From Opisthorchis felineus (Eukaryota; Platyhelminthes; Trematoda; Opisthorchiida; Opisthorchiidae), in assembly GCA_004794785.1 (NCBI GenBank), contig SJOL01008837.1, positions 45,982 to 109,981 of the forward strand: DNA of 64,000 nucleotides. The letters run 5' to 3'. The position numbers were made by a program, and so were the translations under genes. Under the pieces are notes generated by a model. It was not told the origin of the DNA and searched no databases. It saw only the letters and a list, made by a program, of their open reading frames with translations. Every line of letters begins with the position of its first letter. Within the stretch, counting starts at the first letter, position 1. This document shows positions 31,913 through 44,775 of the stretch, piece by piece.

Positions 31913-34900
31913 CTGAAACGGAGAAGAAGTTCTAAAATTTTCATGACAAACGTTTAGGGATCGGACTGTCTGTGTAAGATCCGAGAAGCTGACGCATAAG
32001 TGATAAGCTTTATTATTTGAGGGCAAGCAGCATGTAAATTAATGTAGTTAGTAGCAGTCAAGTAAGCTAGTCAAAAAAAGAAATTTGCACCGTAATCGAA
32101 GTGCTCTCCAGACTATTGGTTAAGGTGGGTTTTTTAAGCACTTTCTTCTTTCCGTACATTGTGAATTCCCTAGGCAAACGGGATAACAAATCGATTGTAA
32201 GCTGGTGTTAAATTCTAGAGATGTCTTACATTCTAAAGAATTTTGTAATGTGGACAAAAGAATATTTGTGGAAAAATAGTATATATGTACATATATATTC
32301 ACGTAAAGGGAGTAGAAATCCGGATGTCCTCGAGAGCAATCCGGGTGGACAACGTACAAGTAAAAAGAAAACTTTGAGTTCACGAAGTTTACCATTTTCT
32401 TTTACGTGCAACCATTTAGTAAAACTCCCAGGTTCATTAGATTTTGCGTGCTCGGTATTGCTGTGAAATTCCCCTATTGACTCACGGAGAAATGTCTATT
32501 TGCGAACGTTTTGCTCGCTACTGACGAATGTCCCGCTTCAATAACACACTACTTTTCCAGCTAATTTGCTGTCGTTGATGCACACAGATGAAATTCGGCT
32601 GGGATTCTCTTTTGTTTCATTTTTTGGCCAAATTTGCTTCAAAAAGGCGTTTTGGTTGCAAGGATAATAAAGATATAGACTTCCGTTGACATCAACTTAG
32701 TTTGCAAACAAACGCTAGGATGTTTGATGACCTTCCACATGCTGTGCTCAGAATAACCTTATTGCCTTCTGTGAATAGCCAACATTATTTTGAAACAATC
32801 GTACTATTCCGATACATTCGTGGTGCAGGCCACCATCGGTTGATGAAAATTCCAACTATTGAGTTGTCTCGGCTTGTATGTGCTGGCACTACCAGTAGAC
32901 CGATGTAATGCGAACTTTGGATTTGGGATTTGAAGCAAGACAACATTCTCCTGCTTTTATATCTGAGTAACCGAACTGTGTGCAGAAGTGCACACAATTT
33001 AGCTTTCAAAACGTGCGGCGCACTTTTGTCCACTGTTAGTCACAAGTAACCACAGTAACGCTGATAAATGTGTCCTATTTCTAACATGACGTGCTATTAA
33101 CCTTATTTGACAATTGAGACTGTGGGACAAAGTTTGACTGGCTTATATTTGGTGGATATGAGCTTTCATTCTAGTGTTCAGTGATTAAGTGTCCACAGTT
33201 AGTTGCAAGCTATACTCTCGTTATAGTGTCATTGGTTACGATGGTACCGCAGTTGGTAAACAGCTATCGAAGTTTTCCGTGTATGTACCACCGTACTGAC
33301 AGCTAATGGTTTGTGCTACCGGGTTGTTTGTTCATTGCTGCCCCATAACTTTTTAATGCAAGGCAATACGTCATACTGTGTTGTATTGCGAGTTAACGCA
33401 AAATTTTATCATGCCGCTTTTATTGTGCCTTTTTGTAGTTGACTCAACTTGTTTTCCCCAGCATTACATGTGTACACATACAAATTTCCTCCCGTAATAT
33501 TATCTACTTTCCAGTGTGCTAAGCCTACATTGGCGCTACCGGAGACACTCTGAGACCATCGGCCTACGAAACAAGGTGAATGCTGATCAGGACTGCGTGT
33601 CTTGAGTGCATCTCGCACGAGTGCCCTATGGATCTCGAGTGTTCGTATGTTCTTCTCTGAAGTGACAGTTAGGGGCTACCCATTGAGAGTGCTGTTGGCT
33701 TTAGAACTGCCTCCCCCGCTTCACCCTTCGGTCATGTTCCCTTGCCTTTACGCCGAGCGCAAGGCGTTCACGCAGAAGTGTGTGGTTCAGCAATGAGCGT
33801 GTGTTAGGTTATCGACTATGCATAATGGTCCACCGACGTCGTTTGATTTAACAAGCCAAAATGTATGCAGGCACATGATGGCTGTACATGTCGCCTCTCA
33901 TTAAATTATGCAAACAGTTTTTATGGCGTACCTCCTTTTTATCCACACCCCCACCCTGATATCCGTCACATGTCACCCACATCTGGTCCATTCTGATACA
34001 CAAATTCAGTGTGTTAACCTGAGGATAGGTACGTCAGCTACAGCGCGTGCACTAAGCTGGAAATTCGTTCGCTACCACTTAATCACCCCAACTGAAGCTC
34101 CAGTGGAGGGGTGTATTAGGGATGATTCGACGACTCCGGATAAGAATCTCAGGGAACACATCGATACAAGCTGGATTTGCAGCGCGGTGTGGTAACAGGA
34201 TTAATCGGAAGGGACTACGTATAAAACATGCCTATGGTTACAGTGATTTTCTTGTAACCGCGATCAATCCTATGCAAGGACAATGATTCTCGTAAGTGTA
34301 CTCATCAGTTTTCATTAACTTAAACAGTCCTAAGGCGGAAAAATTAAAAAATAGTGATATCAGATTTTATTGGTTGTACAAGTTTATCATTTGTAGCGCT
34401 TTAGAACGTAGTTTTTGAATAAGTGATGATTGTCACTTAGATAAGGAGGGGTATTCAAACAGAACATTAGGTTGAAGGGAATATGCACTTCCACGGGCTA
34501 TGGGAATGGTGGAACGGCTAGTGGGGGCTCAGTTTCATCAACCTTATTACCGACATCTTGTAAGGAACTACCTTTAAGCTATTTACCGAAATCAAGCTTC
34601 GTCAAATCCGCAGCCACAACCACAGATTTTACCGAAGATTTACACTCCAACGATCCTTAGGATTAAGTAGGAGTTCGTGCGCCTACCCGGCCTTATTAAT
34701 GAATCTCACTCGAGCTGTTTGACAACAGTGTCACGACCACAAACAGTTCCAGAATCTTATATAATTTGGCGAATTATTAACGCTCGAGGTTGGAACTGGT
34801 ACGCAAACTCCCTAGTTTGTTGTCGTTACGCAGCGGTTTCTATGATAAAAGGTAGATTAGGATCTTAAAAGCGGTTATTCCACAGAACGTATGAAGGCTC

Positions 34901-35538
34901 ACACTCCATAAAGATGAAAATTCCTGTTGGTATTATGAGGGGATTTGGAAATTTTCAATAGAGGTTTCGTCCCGTCATTCAGGCTAACCTATACTGAAAA
35001 GCCGAGGAGCACTGTAGAACTCTTTCATCCGTGTTGGGAATCATCGACAGTGCCCATCTCACAAACCTCCATGGAATCTAGAACTCTAATTCGCACCAAG
35101 TCACCGACCATCTTAAAAATGACCACGACAAAGACCCATGCTACTGGGTTTGTCTCTTTAATCCATTTGCAGATTATTTAACCACGTTTTTGAAATCAAG
35201 ACGCTGGACCAGAAAGAAAAAACGCATTTTGACATGACTTTGCAAAAGGTCTCCAGAAATGCTGGGTTATTTTGTGAATACAGCGTCTTGTTTGCCATGA
35301 TTGGAATACGTTACTACCGTGATGCTATTTCCGGGTTTGTTACGAAAAGCCCAGTTCCAAATACAACACTCTGTGGTTTCTTAGTCACCATAGACTAGCT
35401 ACCTATTATGCATTGATGTCTTCAGACATTTTCCCAAATGCTGCACTATGCTTGTCATGTGTGATCTGCCGACGTGAGTAATATTCGCAAACAGGAAGCA
35501 GTCTCATAAAATATAAATAGAGGATAACAGTTATCTAC
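31913..35538 (-). other. MAGI intron between the two PDZ5 exons
   Basis: Runs from donor GTAGAT (35538) to acceptor TTTCAG (31913). The outer end of the left inverted-repeat arm begins inside it at 34381. No other gene recognised. Confidence 0.7.
34936..35125 (+). repeat. SINE-like repeat inside the left arm
   Basis: Shows the family words GAGGGGATTTGGAAATTTTC, TTTCGTCCCGT and CTGAAAAGCCGAGGAGCACT. Its mirror copy lies at 48071-48260 in the right arm, so it was present before the duplication. Confidence 0.5.
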
Positions 35539-35736
35539 CTGGATACGACCATCTATAGATGTTGGACCACCATCAGCAATGCGGAAAACAAAGAGCGGGA
35601 TGTGTCCAAAGTCAATTCCACCGCGAATGGAAAATCCAAAACCTTCAGCCCCTTTTGTCAAGTTGACACAGTAAAGCAAAGGTATTTGGCCAACGGGAAG
35701 CCGCACAGCTGTTCCATTTGCTTTTGAGTTCGTATT
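35539..35736 (-). CDS. MAGI: MAGI-type scaffold, first half of PDZ5
   Basis: A 198-bp phase 0-0 exon between acceptor GAATTCTTCAG and donor CAG|GTAGAT. It encodes a linker, then the start of a PDZ domain: GAEGFGFSIRGGIDFGHIP contains the peptide-binding GFGF loop, followed by FVFRIADGGPTSIDGRIQ. Spliced to 31912 it completes the fold (GRIQ-IGDEIVEING). The combination closely parallels MAGI PDZ5 (KGFGFSLRGGREY ... LAEDGPA). PDZ5 of MAGI proteins binds C-terminal tails of junction and receptor proteins at cell contacts. The exon lies wholly inside the left inverted-repeat arm and has an intact antisense twin at 47460-47657. Confidence 0.88.
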
Positions 35737-37380
35737 CTGAAGAATTCATTTAAAACAGGAAATCTAAAGATGAGGACTCCCAAAAAACAGTACTAGGTGT
35801 TTTTTAAGTGAATGTGTTTAGCAAGAATTACTGTGGCGTAAGATAATGGTAATTCAACAACAGCAGCAAAAGAATCACCCTATTATGTTACTGATGATAA
35901 CAAGCAATAAGCAGCGAACAGAATGAAATACAATAACAAATGAAAGGTTTGATAATACACCATGAAGTATCGCATAACATTCGTCATAACTCATAAGTTT
36001 GAGAGTACAAAGCGGAGGCTCATCAAGAAGAATGTATCCCTTGGTTTTTTGTGGACTTTAAGTTTCTTCATCTTGGATGGAATTATTAGCTTGAAGTGTA
36101 CTACTTTAAGTTTTTGACAAAGACTGAACTCACACAAAACAAGATAGTGACTGCAGTTTCTGCGAATAAACGCAGGAAGCTCAGAGAATCTCTCTGCGTC
36201 ATTCCAGAACACTGTTCCAAACATGGAAGACCTGATCAGTGGAAAGGTAATTCTATGGCCAGGTTACTTCAGGGTCGTGGATTTTAAATATTGACGTTTT
36301 CAAAACGGCTAGGTACCACTTATTTATTTGCATTTAAGTTGCAAATGATAAACAAGTCAGAAAGGCCAAGGCGAGATTTGGTTTGTTTGCATGAAAATCC
36401 CGAACGACTAAACGTTATTAGACCGGGACCTACAAAATTCTTAAGCAAGTCTAGTTGTCCGGACGACTTGATAGGAGTTTCATGGGCTTGGAATGTTTCT
36501 CGGATAAACTTCAAAAAAGACTACGGTTGAATACCTAGCATGGCGAACAACTGCTTTCGATTGGTAAATACGGTTACGGATGCAATATGCCGTCAACATA
36601 TTTGTCCATTAGATGGTTAAGTGTACGGCAAACAAGTATTTAAGTCACCGCTGAGGTCAATTAAGATCAGTGGTTTGTCGTTCAGAGTAGGGCCACAGCT
36701 TTCGCGTAACACAAAAATGGTTGGTGTAGTTGGATGCTGGTCACTCCTAATGTTTTAAATAACCTTAAAGCAATTTGGTTGTCTCCGGTACACTACGCTG
36801 AATGAATAGGTCGGTTGGATCCGGCGATTTTTATCGATCAGGATAGGTGCATTCGCGTTCGTCATGGGTTTCGATCTCCCGGTCCCAGTGCGTGACAGGA
36901 CCTGCTCAGACATTCTTTACGGTAGGTGCCGAATAATCCAACCGACGTAGCTTGCGGAGCATCCGGAAACTTTTGAATATTTCGTTAGGAATGGTTGCTG
37001 ACCGACACCTTATTCTTGGTGCTTGCCCCGATCACTGCACAAATGGGCACTTAACAGAGCCGTATTGGACATTCTTCAGAGTACTCTCCAATTTTTTCTT
37101 GATTGTCTAAAAAGTGATACCACATGCGAACGTTTGCTTAATGCAAATGGGCAATTTCTGTTATGGTAGGCTTCCGCCTCCTGCTGTATGTTGCTATCTC
37201 AAGTATAGGTATTCAACAGGTATCTCAATTCAACTGGTATTCACTTTCGATCGGGGCCGTCGAGATATATGCCAGTTCTTCAGATAGTATCTTAACTTTG
37301 AAAACCTTGCGAGCCGTAATTACATTTCATTGAAATTCGTTTGTATTTTCTGTCTAAAAACGCTATGAAAGAGCGAGTAC

Positions 37381-37604
37381 TGGCAAGCCCAGGTTAAGTT
37401 TCAACGTACACGTCAATGAAGCATTTCGTCTGTCCTCTAAACCATTGCAGTCCAAAGAAGCTGAATGTGTTGTTGACCAATTGCTCCGCGGTGGAATGCC
37501 GGATATACCGAATAAATGGTGATCAGGATCATCTGGACTGCTGTGTATCAACTGCGGCGTCAGATATCTGTTAGTCATTGACTCATCAATGACTTGCAGC
37601 AGAC
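37381..37604 (-). CDS. MAGI: MAGI-type scaffold, linker exon between PDZ4 and PDZ5
   Basis: Needed to restore phase between the exon ending at 41233 (one base left over) and the exon at 35736 (codon boundary). A 224-bp piece from acceptor TGTGTAG (37605) to donor CCA|GTACTC does this exactly: two bases, then 74 codons. It encodes a hydrophilic linker (MTNRYLTPQLIHSSPDDPDH ... ISGIPPRSNWSTTHSAS). There is no domain, as expected between PDZ4 and PDZ5. The acceptor is short of pyrimidines and a second donor (ACGT|GTACGT) exists, so exact ends are less sure than the frame. It lies in the left arm; its antisense twin is at 45592-45815 with one Ala-to-Thr change. Confidence 0.62.
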
Positions 37605-38124
37605 CTACACACTTTCGCTCGCTGATCTAACTCTATCGGTTTACATCAACGCCAAGAGCTTGTGAGCAGCATCGCGTTCGCTTCCTCGCGATTTGCACGT
37701 GGCTTCTCATTTCGCGCTGGTGTCTAGTGCTCTAACCACGTTTTACCGATAAATCAGATTTGGATGCCATCCTTATGTATATGTGATCCCCGGCGTCACC
37801 TAAGACCTAACAACTTAGGCACAACCCATCTGCCGAGAGGTCATCCGCGGCACATTTTATTGCTGATATCCGCAATAGTTCGGTGGATATTCATCCTCCA
37901 TACGTATTATACGGTGTGCTGACCGTTATGTACATTTTTCTATCCTACTTCTGACTTTGGCGGTTAATTATATTTTGCGACCTGCAAACAATTTGTATCC
38001 ACGTTTTCGCCAACACAAATGCCTCAGAATTCAATTTTTAATCCCTTGTTATAGAAGAATTAAATTTAAATTCAAAAGTATGCATAAGTGGGCTCTTCTC
38101 TCTATGTTCAAAGTGCGTTTGTGA

Positions 38125-41100
38125 CGGATTTTTCAAATACGGCACATCACATTTATGTGACTACTAATCAGGTTGTTTTATCTCTTCCAAGTTATTTGTT
38201 CTTGATTGGGGTCTGAAATCCTGGAAACCGGCGAATAGATTTTGTCCTTTTGAACAGAGCGGGTGGAGTTGGCCAGTAGATTCGCCTTATATTATCTGCT
38301 CCCCGATGTGCAGTTGGAATAGAAAATGAGTTATTTTTTACAGGCGTTTGTCTAATTAGCCTGAGTTGTCTTTTCATATGCAGATTTGTTGTTACTTATC
38401 CTCTGATTTAAGTAGACAGGACATTGGTCAACTGTCCATCCAAGTTTGTATCTGACCGTTTGAGCTGGAAACACTTGAGGAGGTCCAAGCTTGGTCTGAA
38501 TTCTAGTACATAAACTTTACCAAATTGATGTCTTCCAGTTGGTTTTGAAATCTTAAGGAAACAGCTCTACTGATCTAAGCGATTCATACGAACAATATCA
38601 ATGTACATGGTAATAACACGCATACCAAATTTGACGTTTTGTATGAGTTCATCCTTGCGTGTTCAACCTGATCGTCTAGTGTTTTTGAACAGGAGACCCT
38701 TCCAAGGAAATCTCTTGGCAAGTCCATATTATCTGTTGGTAAAACAGATCAAGGTAAATTGGTAATAAGAAGAGACGACTATCTTCACTCACTGTGTGGG
38801 TGGTTAGGATTTCTTGATATTCAGCTTAAATTAATGTAGTCCAAATTTTGATACAGTCAAGGTTGTGCCTAGTTTATTATGACGATTTGGCCAATACATA
38901 TATGTGCACTGAATTTATTTTGTTTGTTGCCCAAGTATCCAGAAAGTTAAATACCATGGTCACAACTACGGGGATTTTGCTCATAAGTAGGACTCATTAG
39001 GTTCGTGTGCCCTCATAGTGAAGGACATAACTGCTTATCCTGAACTACTAAATGATAGTACGCAATGTCGCGCTGCGAAATGTGGATAGAAAGCCATCCT
39101 CACACGAATGTTCGGGTAAAGTGCAGTTTCAATATAGCAAAAATGATTGCTCAAATTTTGGCGAACCGCTTCTTGGCCAAACACTCCACGTAGGCTGCCG
39201 AGGAAAAGGAATTTGTACGCAAGCGCCGTGTGCCAATGCGAAGTGGCGTTTGATAATAACAAGTAGTAAACTGGAAAATATATTCAGCCTAGGTGGGTCC
39301 GGAAAGTGCCTCGAGGTATTCCACCTGTGGAACTCACAATCATGCAGAGGGAGCTCTAGTCCACCGAAATCTACATGAAGCACTGAATTAGGTCAGCTGA
39401 ATCATGCAGCTGACAGAAGCAAGAAGAGAAGAAGGTGACTTTGAGCGATGCTGAACGATGGTGCATGGAACATCCAGGCGATGCCGGCTCTCATCGATTT
39501 TTATGAGGAAACAAGTAACAAGAGAAATCAGAATGGAGGGTTTTTATAATTTGTGAGATTGTTTCTTTGGTGGACAGACATAAAAAGCTTGGAACGGAAG
39601 GGCGTACCGCGACCAGTTCCCATATAAGGACATTCCACAACCTACGTTGTTCGTTGTTCCGTGGACGATGGATGACGAGGAGAATTGTGTCTTAATAACG
39701 ATGTCATTATTTCTATCGCGTATATCAAATGCCATGTCTTAATGATGGGTAATAACCGAATATTAATACGGATGCCGATTAGAGTAGCCTCACTTGCGTT
39801 GCGCATAATTTTGAAAGACAGCATGTGACTTTAGAAGCTCCGTGAACGTTGTCCTACAGCTAATCAAAAGTTGAGTGAACAGCTGCTCCGAAAGACAGGT
39901 GTTAAAAATGTGAATATTGTATTTTTAACCGGACAAATCAAGAAAACCTTGAAATTAATGATAAGTTATAGACTACATCCGCTAGTCAACAAAGCACATA
40001 TCCTGGGCTTCCCTGTTTACATTAGGGCGAAATGAGATGTTGAAGCTAGAATGAGATCCGCTTGGTCAAGAATAGTACTGATAATGTAAACGGCCCCATG
40101 TATTTGCTTTGCTGCTGTTCTGGGTATTCTTCCATAAATAAGTGATAAATATATGTACGGCAATGTCCGCTTAGCTACGAGATTTTATGAAGGAAAATCA
40201 TGTCGCAGGAAACGTGATAACGTGATAACGTGATGATGATAACGTGCGTGTGCTAAAAACGTGTACATTGTTTAAATTTTATTCTGCTAGTCTCAGGAAA
40301 TGATTACATCTTCTTAGAAATTTACTAACCCATTTTTATGAAGACCTGAAAAAACGATTTCCACGTTATTTACTCCTAATGATGATGTTATTATATGAAT
40401 AATTTTGTTTATATATGTTCACTCACTGTTGCTGACACAGAATTGTTCATGTGCTGATGCAGCTTTTCCGGTTAGTCCAAATGGGCCTTGAATATAGCTT
40501 CTTTGTGAGCCCTCGAATAGCGCAGGCGTTAATTTCAATTCTCTTTGGCCTGATTATGCTTACTAGCTAGTAAAAATTACTAGGTGTATTGTGTGACTGA
40601 ATTTTAGATCCCGAGAGGAATTTTGTCGTTTATGACGTCTGATGGGAACAAAATATGGCACTGGCAAAAGAAATTCGACCAAAACATAGCAACCCGAAGT
40701 AAATATTGATGGTGACAACAATAATACTACCGTAAGAGATAACAGTCTATTATCCCATGCACACTGGTTGCCCCTCTGTGGCTTAGGTTTATAGTAAATC
40801 TATAGGATATTCACACCTAATCTTGAAGCCTTCTTAAAAATTGTAACTTACGTTTCCCTCAGCTTCTGGTAATCAGAAGGGACCTGCTCTATCTTCGTGA
40901 TGCAATATTTCCCCGTATTCACGTATCGTTTTTACGCTTCTACTGAGGGACCCAGCTTGCATTAAATCAGGTTGGACTTCAGCCTATTTGTTACTGCCTT
41001 AGACGTGGTTCGTTAATTTTTCCGTATTGGACTCTGCACACAAACTTGCCGGCTCGAAGCTCTGACTGAAATATTAGCTAAGAACTTTCGAGCTATTTAT

Positions 41101-41232
41101 TAGGTAACTAATTCAAGTGGCATGTGATGGGGCTCCCAGCCGTCCCATTGATATTATAAGAAACACTTGGTAATTTGTACGCATTTGTTTACGAAACCCT
41201 GGAAAAATGCGGTCACAATTTAGTTGACTTAC
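38125..41232 (-). other. MAGI intron, loop side of the inverted duplication
   Basis: Between the left arm and the exon at 41233. Contains a short tandem AACGTGAT run near 40211-40240 and open frames without support (39035-39383, 38192-38377). No gene recognised. Confidence 0.5.
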
Positions 41233-41433
41233 TATCCAGCTTGATATTTTTATTATTCGTTGGACTGGGAGGCCTCTGTACCGTAAGCACCAACTTCCGC
41301 TGGTTTTGTCTTATTATGTGAACAATCTCACTATGATGCATCCCAGCCAGACGCTCACCGTTGATAGCCAGAATGCGGTAGCCAACCTTGAGGATTCCAG
41401 ATCGATCTGCCGGGCTATTGGGGATGATTCGAC
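41233..41433 (-). CDS. MAGI: MAGI-type scaffold, second part of PDZ4
   Basis: Entered through GAATGCTTTTCAG and left through ATA|GTAAGT, this 201-bp exon brings two bases that complete a Gly codon with the exon ending at 43648. It encodes RIIPNSPADRSGILKVGYRI, then LAINGERLAGMHHSEIVHII and the last strand LVLTVQRP. This is nearly the consensus of MAGI PDZ4 ([26 protein letters not shown]). The conserved acidic residue of the KVGD turn is Tyr here (KVGY), a small departure. The open frame extends upstream to 41911, but the phase and homology show that exon coding starts at 41433. The exon lies in the loop between the inverted arms. Confidence 0.9.
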
Positions 41434-43647
41434 CTGAAAAGCATTCGTAAGTGACAACATGAACGTATTCCATCTCACCCAAAATTACGTTTGAAAGCGT
41501 GTCAAACTGAGCAGACCCAGAAACGAGGCTGTTTCTCATTTTAAACCGGACACAGTTTTTTGATGTGCTGTACTTTGCTCCCACTATAGCCATAGAAAAG
41601 CTTGTAAACCTGGTTGCCCTCAGTTGTGACAATATTTTGAAGTTGAAACAACTTTCACCCTGTAAGTTGCATTCGCAACAATAATAACTCACATGTTTAA
41701 AAGGTCCCCTGGAAGTCCCGTGCTTATTTTCAAGGATGCCATCCTCCTGGAATCCAGTGGTATTCAAAGATAGTAAGGCACATTGTTGTGGTTCGCTTCT
41801 GTTTACGGCATGCCACTGACTACCCTCAAATTTCAAGAAAATCAAAGCTAAACTTTCCGACATTGTTTTGCTGTCTTTGTATCGTGAAATGATTGACCAA
41901 TCCGTTTTCAATGCTAAGTCAAATTAGGTATGCCGATCAAATTGTTACGCGATAAAATTAAGTGATCTGCCTTACCACCATGCAGACTTATGTCGCACAG
42001 TTATCCCGTATGAGTAATTAACCCAACCTGTATGAAAAGCACATTAGTCAGCTGACCTCTTTCAGTAAAAATAATGCGCCTACAGGGAAATCATTAGGTT
42101 TTTTACCGATAATAGATTAATGAAAGCCAGTCACATTTTTTGATGTCGCTTCAATCAAATTTTATCTTCGTAACGAATCGGTACAGCCAATTTTGTAAGA
42201 AAATGTTTGATAACCATTTGCCAATTCCTTTCGGAGTTGGCCAATAGTAAACCGTAAGTTTTCTACAGACATCACAGTTGATCTGTGGTATGAAGTTCGG
42301 ATCTCCCAACCATCGCTTTAGGCGCCGTATATCTATACGATAACTTGGTAAAGCAAGTAAAATGGTGATGGCCATGCATAAGGCACAATTCGTCGAACAG
42401 GATATAACGTTTGCCTAACTATGAAAGAATGCGAGATAATTGCAAATAAAGTTGGGTTCCTTGATGCATTTGCGGATTCTGTTTCCATGCTGCACTCACC
42501 CTCCCCTATTAACATTCGTGTTACACGGGCTTTGGCATGTGAAACGTTTATCTGTGCTCTCATGTCAAACGTTTATATGAGATACAATCCTTCAAGAATT
42601 CAAATGTTACTGTTTAGCCAGTGCAGTTGTTCTGTCTGGTCAAAAAGGACTTCCCAACGTTCATAGCATAGTTGCTGTTCTGGTTAGAACTAGCGGTGCA
42701 GCGACATTCAAAACCAAAATTTCGGCAAGAGTCGCGTCTGACATGTAACACAACTAACCCCTAAACGGAGAGCCGTTATCAGTTACACAGCAACGTCTTC
42801 GAACCCAAAGATTTTTACTTTACCGAAGAATCGGATCACCAGGCTAATGAGGTGTTTTTGACGCATCCGTCTGAAACTGGGGCGTGACTTCAGTTATTCT
42901 GTCAGCTCACGCTGGGGTGGAAAATGGTCGAAAAACGTCGGTTTAGCCATCCGACATTGTTATATAAAGCATGTAAAATCTACAGTCATCATCAAAAAGA
43001 TAATTGCGTTTTTTTGGGTGAGAGGTGCATTTAAATCAATAACTCAGTGACCGACCGAACAAGGTGGCGGATTCAAAAGTAAACATTTAAATATAAAAAC
43101 CATGTTGGTCCGAAACTGGCATTAGTTCTTCAGGAGAAGTTGAAAGGCAGCCAAACCGTCGGAATTTCGACAAGTCCTACTTTAATTCGGCATTACCAAC
43201 AATAATTTCATTTATACCCCCCTATTCCCACCTGCCTGAAAACAGGAAATCCAATAAATTTTGAACCTGTATTAAAAGCTTATGGTTGTGTGTGTGGGGA
43301 ACGTAACTATGGTTCTGAGTACTCACGGAAGCACGAAATTGCCTCGAAAACATGAGATATTGCTACAATGACTCGCAGTAGTTTCGTGCTAAGAAAGGAA
43401 TGTATCCTCGATGTTTGAAAGATTTTTGTATATCTGCACGTTTTTAATACAGGAGGACGGTAAAGAAGATTTATAAATCTGAGAACGGGTTTTTAAATAA
43501 GACCGCTTTAAACAAACGCGATGGTATCACTGTGGTACTGTTAATCTGTACTTTCTGTAAGAAAGCCGCTTAGCATTTGCTTCTGTCAATTAACTCTTAC
43601 CTTGAGGCGGAGCTTTTATTGAGAATCGTGTATTCTGCAAAACGTAC
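41434..43647 (-). other. MAGI intron within PDZ4
   Basis: Bounded by GTACGT (43647) and TTTTCAG (41434). No other feature recognised; open frames at 42151-42666 have no support. Confidence 0.6.
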
Positions 43648-43740
43648 CGATTTCACTGGCTTTGTAACTGTTCAGCGGACTGACAATTACGAAACCAAAT
43701 CCTTCGTTTTCTTTTCGTTCAAGCACCACATCAAAATTAG
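43648..43740 (-). CDS. MAGI: MAGI-type scaffold, first part of PDZ4 (93-bp exon)
   Basis: A short exon that has to be read from the sequence because it is too small for an ORF list. The acceptor is CATTTCTTTTTTCAG and the donor ATCG|GTACGT. It encodes NFDVVLERKENEGFGFVIVS, matching the start of MAGI PDZ4 (DVEIRRGENEGFGFVIVSS in vertebrates), including the GFGF loop, then PLNSYKASEI. The two leading bases join the G left by the exon ending at 53317 to make Ala; the trailing G joins the next exon to make Gly, giving SEIGRIIPNSPADR. Both phase joins and the homology agree, so this exon is secure. A (TA)n tract sits about 60 bp upstream of its acceptor. Confidence 0.9.
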
Positions 43741-43798
43741 CTGAAAAAAGAAATGTGCAGCTTTATGTCCTTAACCCTGCACATGTGATTCTGCATTA

Positions 43799-43801
<3 letters not shown>

Positions 43802-43851
<50 letters not shown>
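43802..43851. repeat. (TA)n microsatellite, about 25 units
   Basis: Uninterrupted TA dinucleotides, 50 bp, starting 62 bp upstream (in transcript terms) of the acceptor of the 93-bp PDZ4 exon. Confidence 0.97.
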
Positions 43852-43852
<1 letters not shown>

Positions 43853-44585
43853 CGTAACACCTCTTAAACCATTTGCCCGAATGTGTTAGTGCGCTGTAGG
43901 AAATAGAAAAAGGAGACTTAAAATTTCCTGGTAGTGTAAAAGTCCAGCAGTAGCATCACCCAGTTTATTCCTGCGTCACATCCGCTCAAGCCATTAAAGA
44001 CAGAAAAGCACCGTCAACTAGGCCTCAGCTGGTAAGTCCAGCTGCCTCCACCAAAGTCCAACCTGGCTGGTGGCTAATTCAGGTTGTTCTTCCAAGTTCT
44101 TCTTTAACCCAGACGACTGTTCGTCCAGCCCAGCTCTTATAATTCAAACGGTGGATTGCAAACAATGGTAGTTGGTGCCCACTTCTTGAGACGTGACCTA
44201 GCCATCAAAGATTGTAATCAGAAAACATGGTGTCGAAATTCATTTTTATTAAGGCAACGGAGGAGAGGGTGACATATTTAAATGCTGCTTGCTCAATAGT
44301 CCCATGGTCTCGGCGCCTGGGTCGAGTTGGATGTGTGGATGTTTTGGATGTGTTGTAGAGTAGCAGAGAAATCGGACTTCCTTAGGGAACACCACAGGCA
44401 ATCGGGAGAGGCGATGAATTAAGCTCGCAGGCTTGGAGGTGACCCAGTGTACTGTAATAAACTGTCTAAATTGTCAGCTGACCTCGGCCTCAGACCGTTT
44501 TAGAGAAGTCGGTCTGTTGTGATTTATAAACACATCAAATCAATAGTAAATCAGACACTTAGAATAACCGTAACTCATGGTGGTG

Positions 44586-44775
44586 TGAAGACATTTGGTA
44601 ATTTTTAAATTGCAACTTTGATACGTAAGTGAAACCAGTCTATGCTGAAAAGGCAAGAAGTACTGTACAGCCGTTTCCTCCTGACTGGCAATTATGACAC
44701 GGAACCCAAGGTAGTACCGAACCCATGACCTCTTAACTGGCAGTTTTAATTTACCAGTCGGCCAGGAAGGGCTGA
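44586..44775 (+). repeat. SINE-like repeat with tRNA-like tail
   Basis: Carries the family core (CTATGCTGAAAAGGCAAGAA, CTGTACAGCCGTTTCC) and the tail GAACCCATGACCTCTTAACT, whose reverse complement has a B-box-like TGGGTTC. Same family as 20488-20780. More family-like text (GAAGTTTCGTCCCGTGATTT) follows at 44981-45000. Confidence 0.45.

Larger units (their letters stand above)
34381..38124 (+). repeat. Left arm of 3744-bp inverted duplication
   Basis: Reverse complement of 45072-48815. Positions pair as x and 83196 minus x over the whole arm, with no net insertion or deletion at any point checked. I noticed eight single-base differences, giving an identity near 99.8 percent if few were missed. 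The arm contains two MAGI exons in their working orientation (37381-37604 and 35539-35736), flanking intron, and a SINE-like repeat. The inner edge is at TGCGTTTGTGA (38124) and the outer edge at AGTTTATCAT (34381). Confidence 0.97.

Noticed and set aside
41434..41911. Upstream part of the 232-residue frame containing PDZ4
   Set aside because: The acceptor at 41434 and exact phase with the 93-bp exon show this part is intron that happens to be open.
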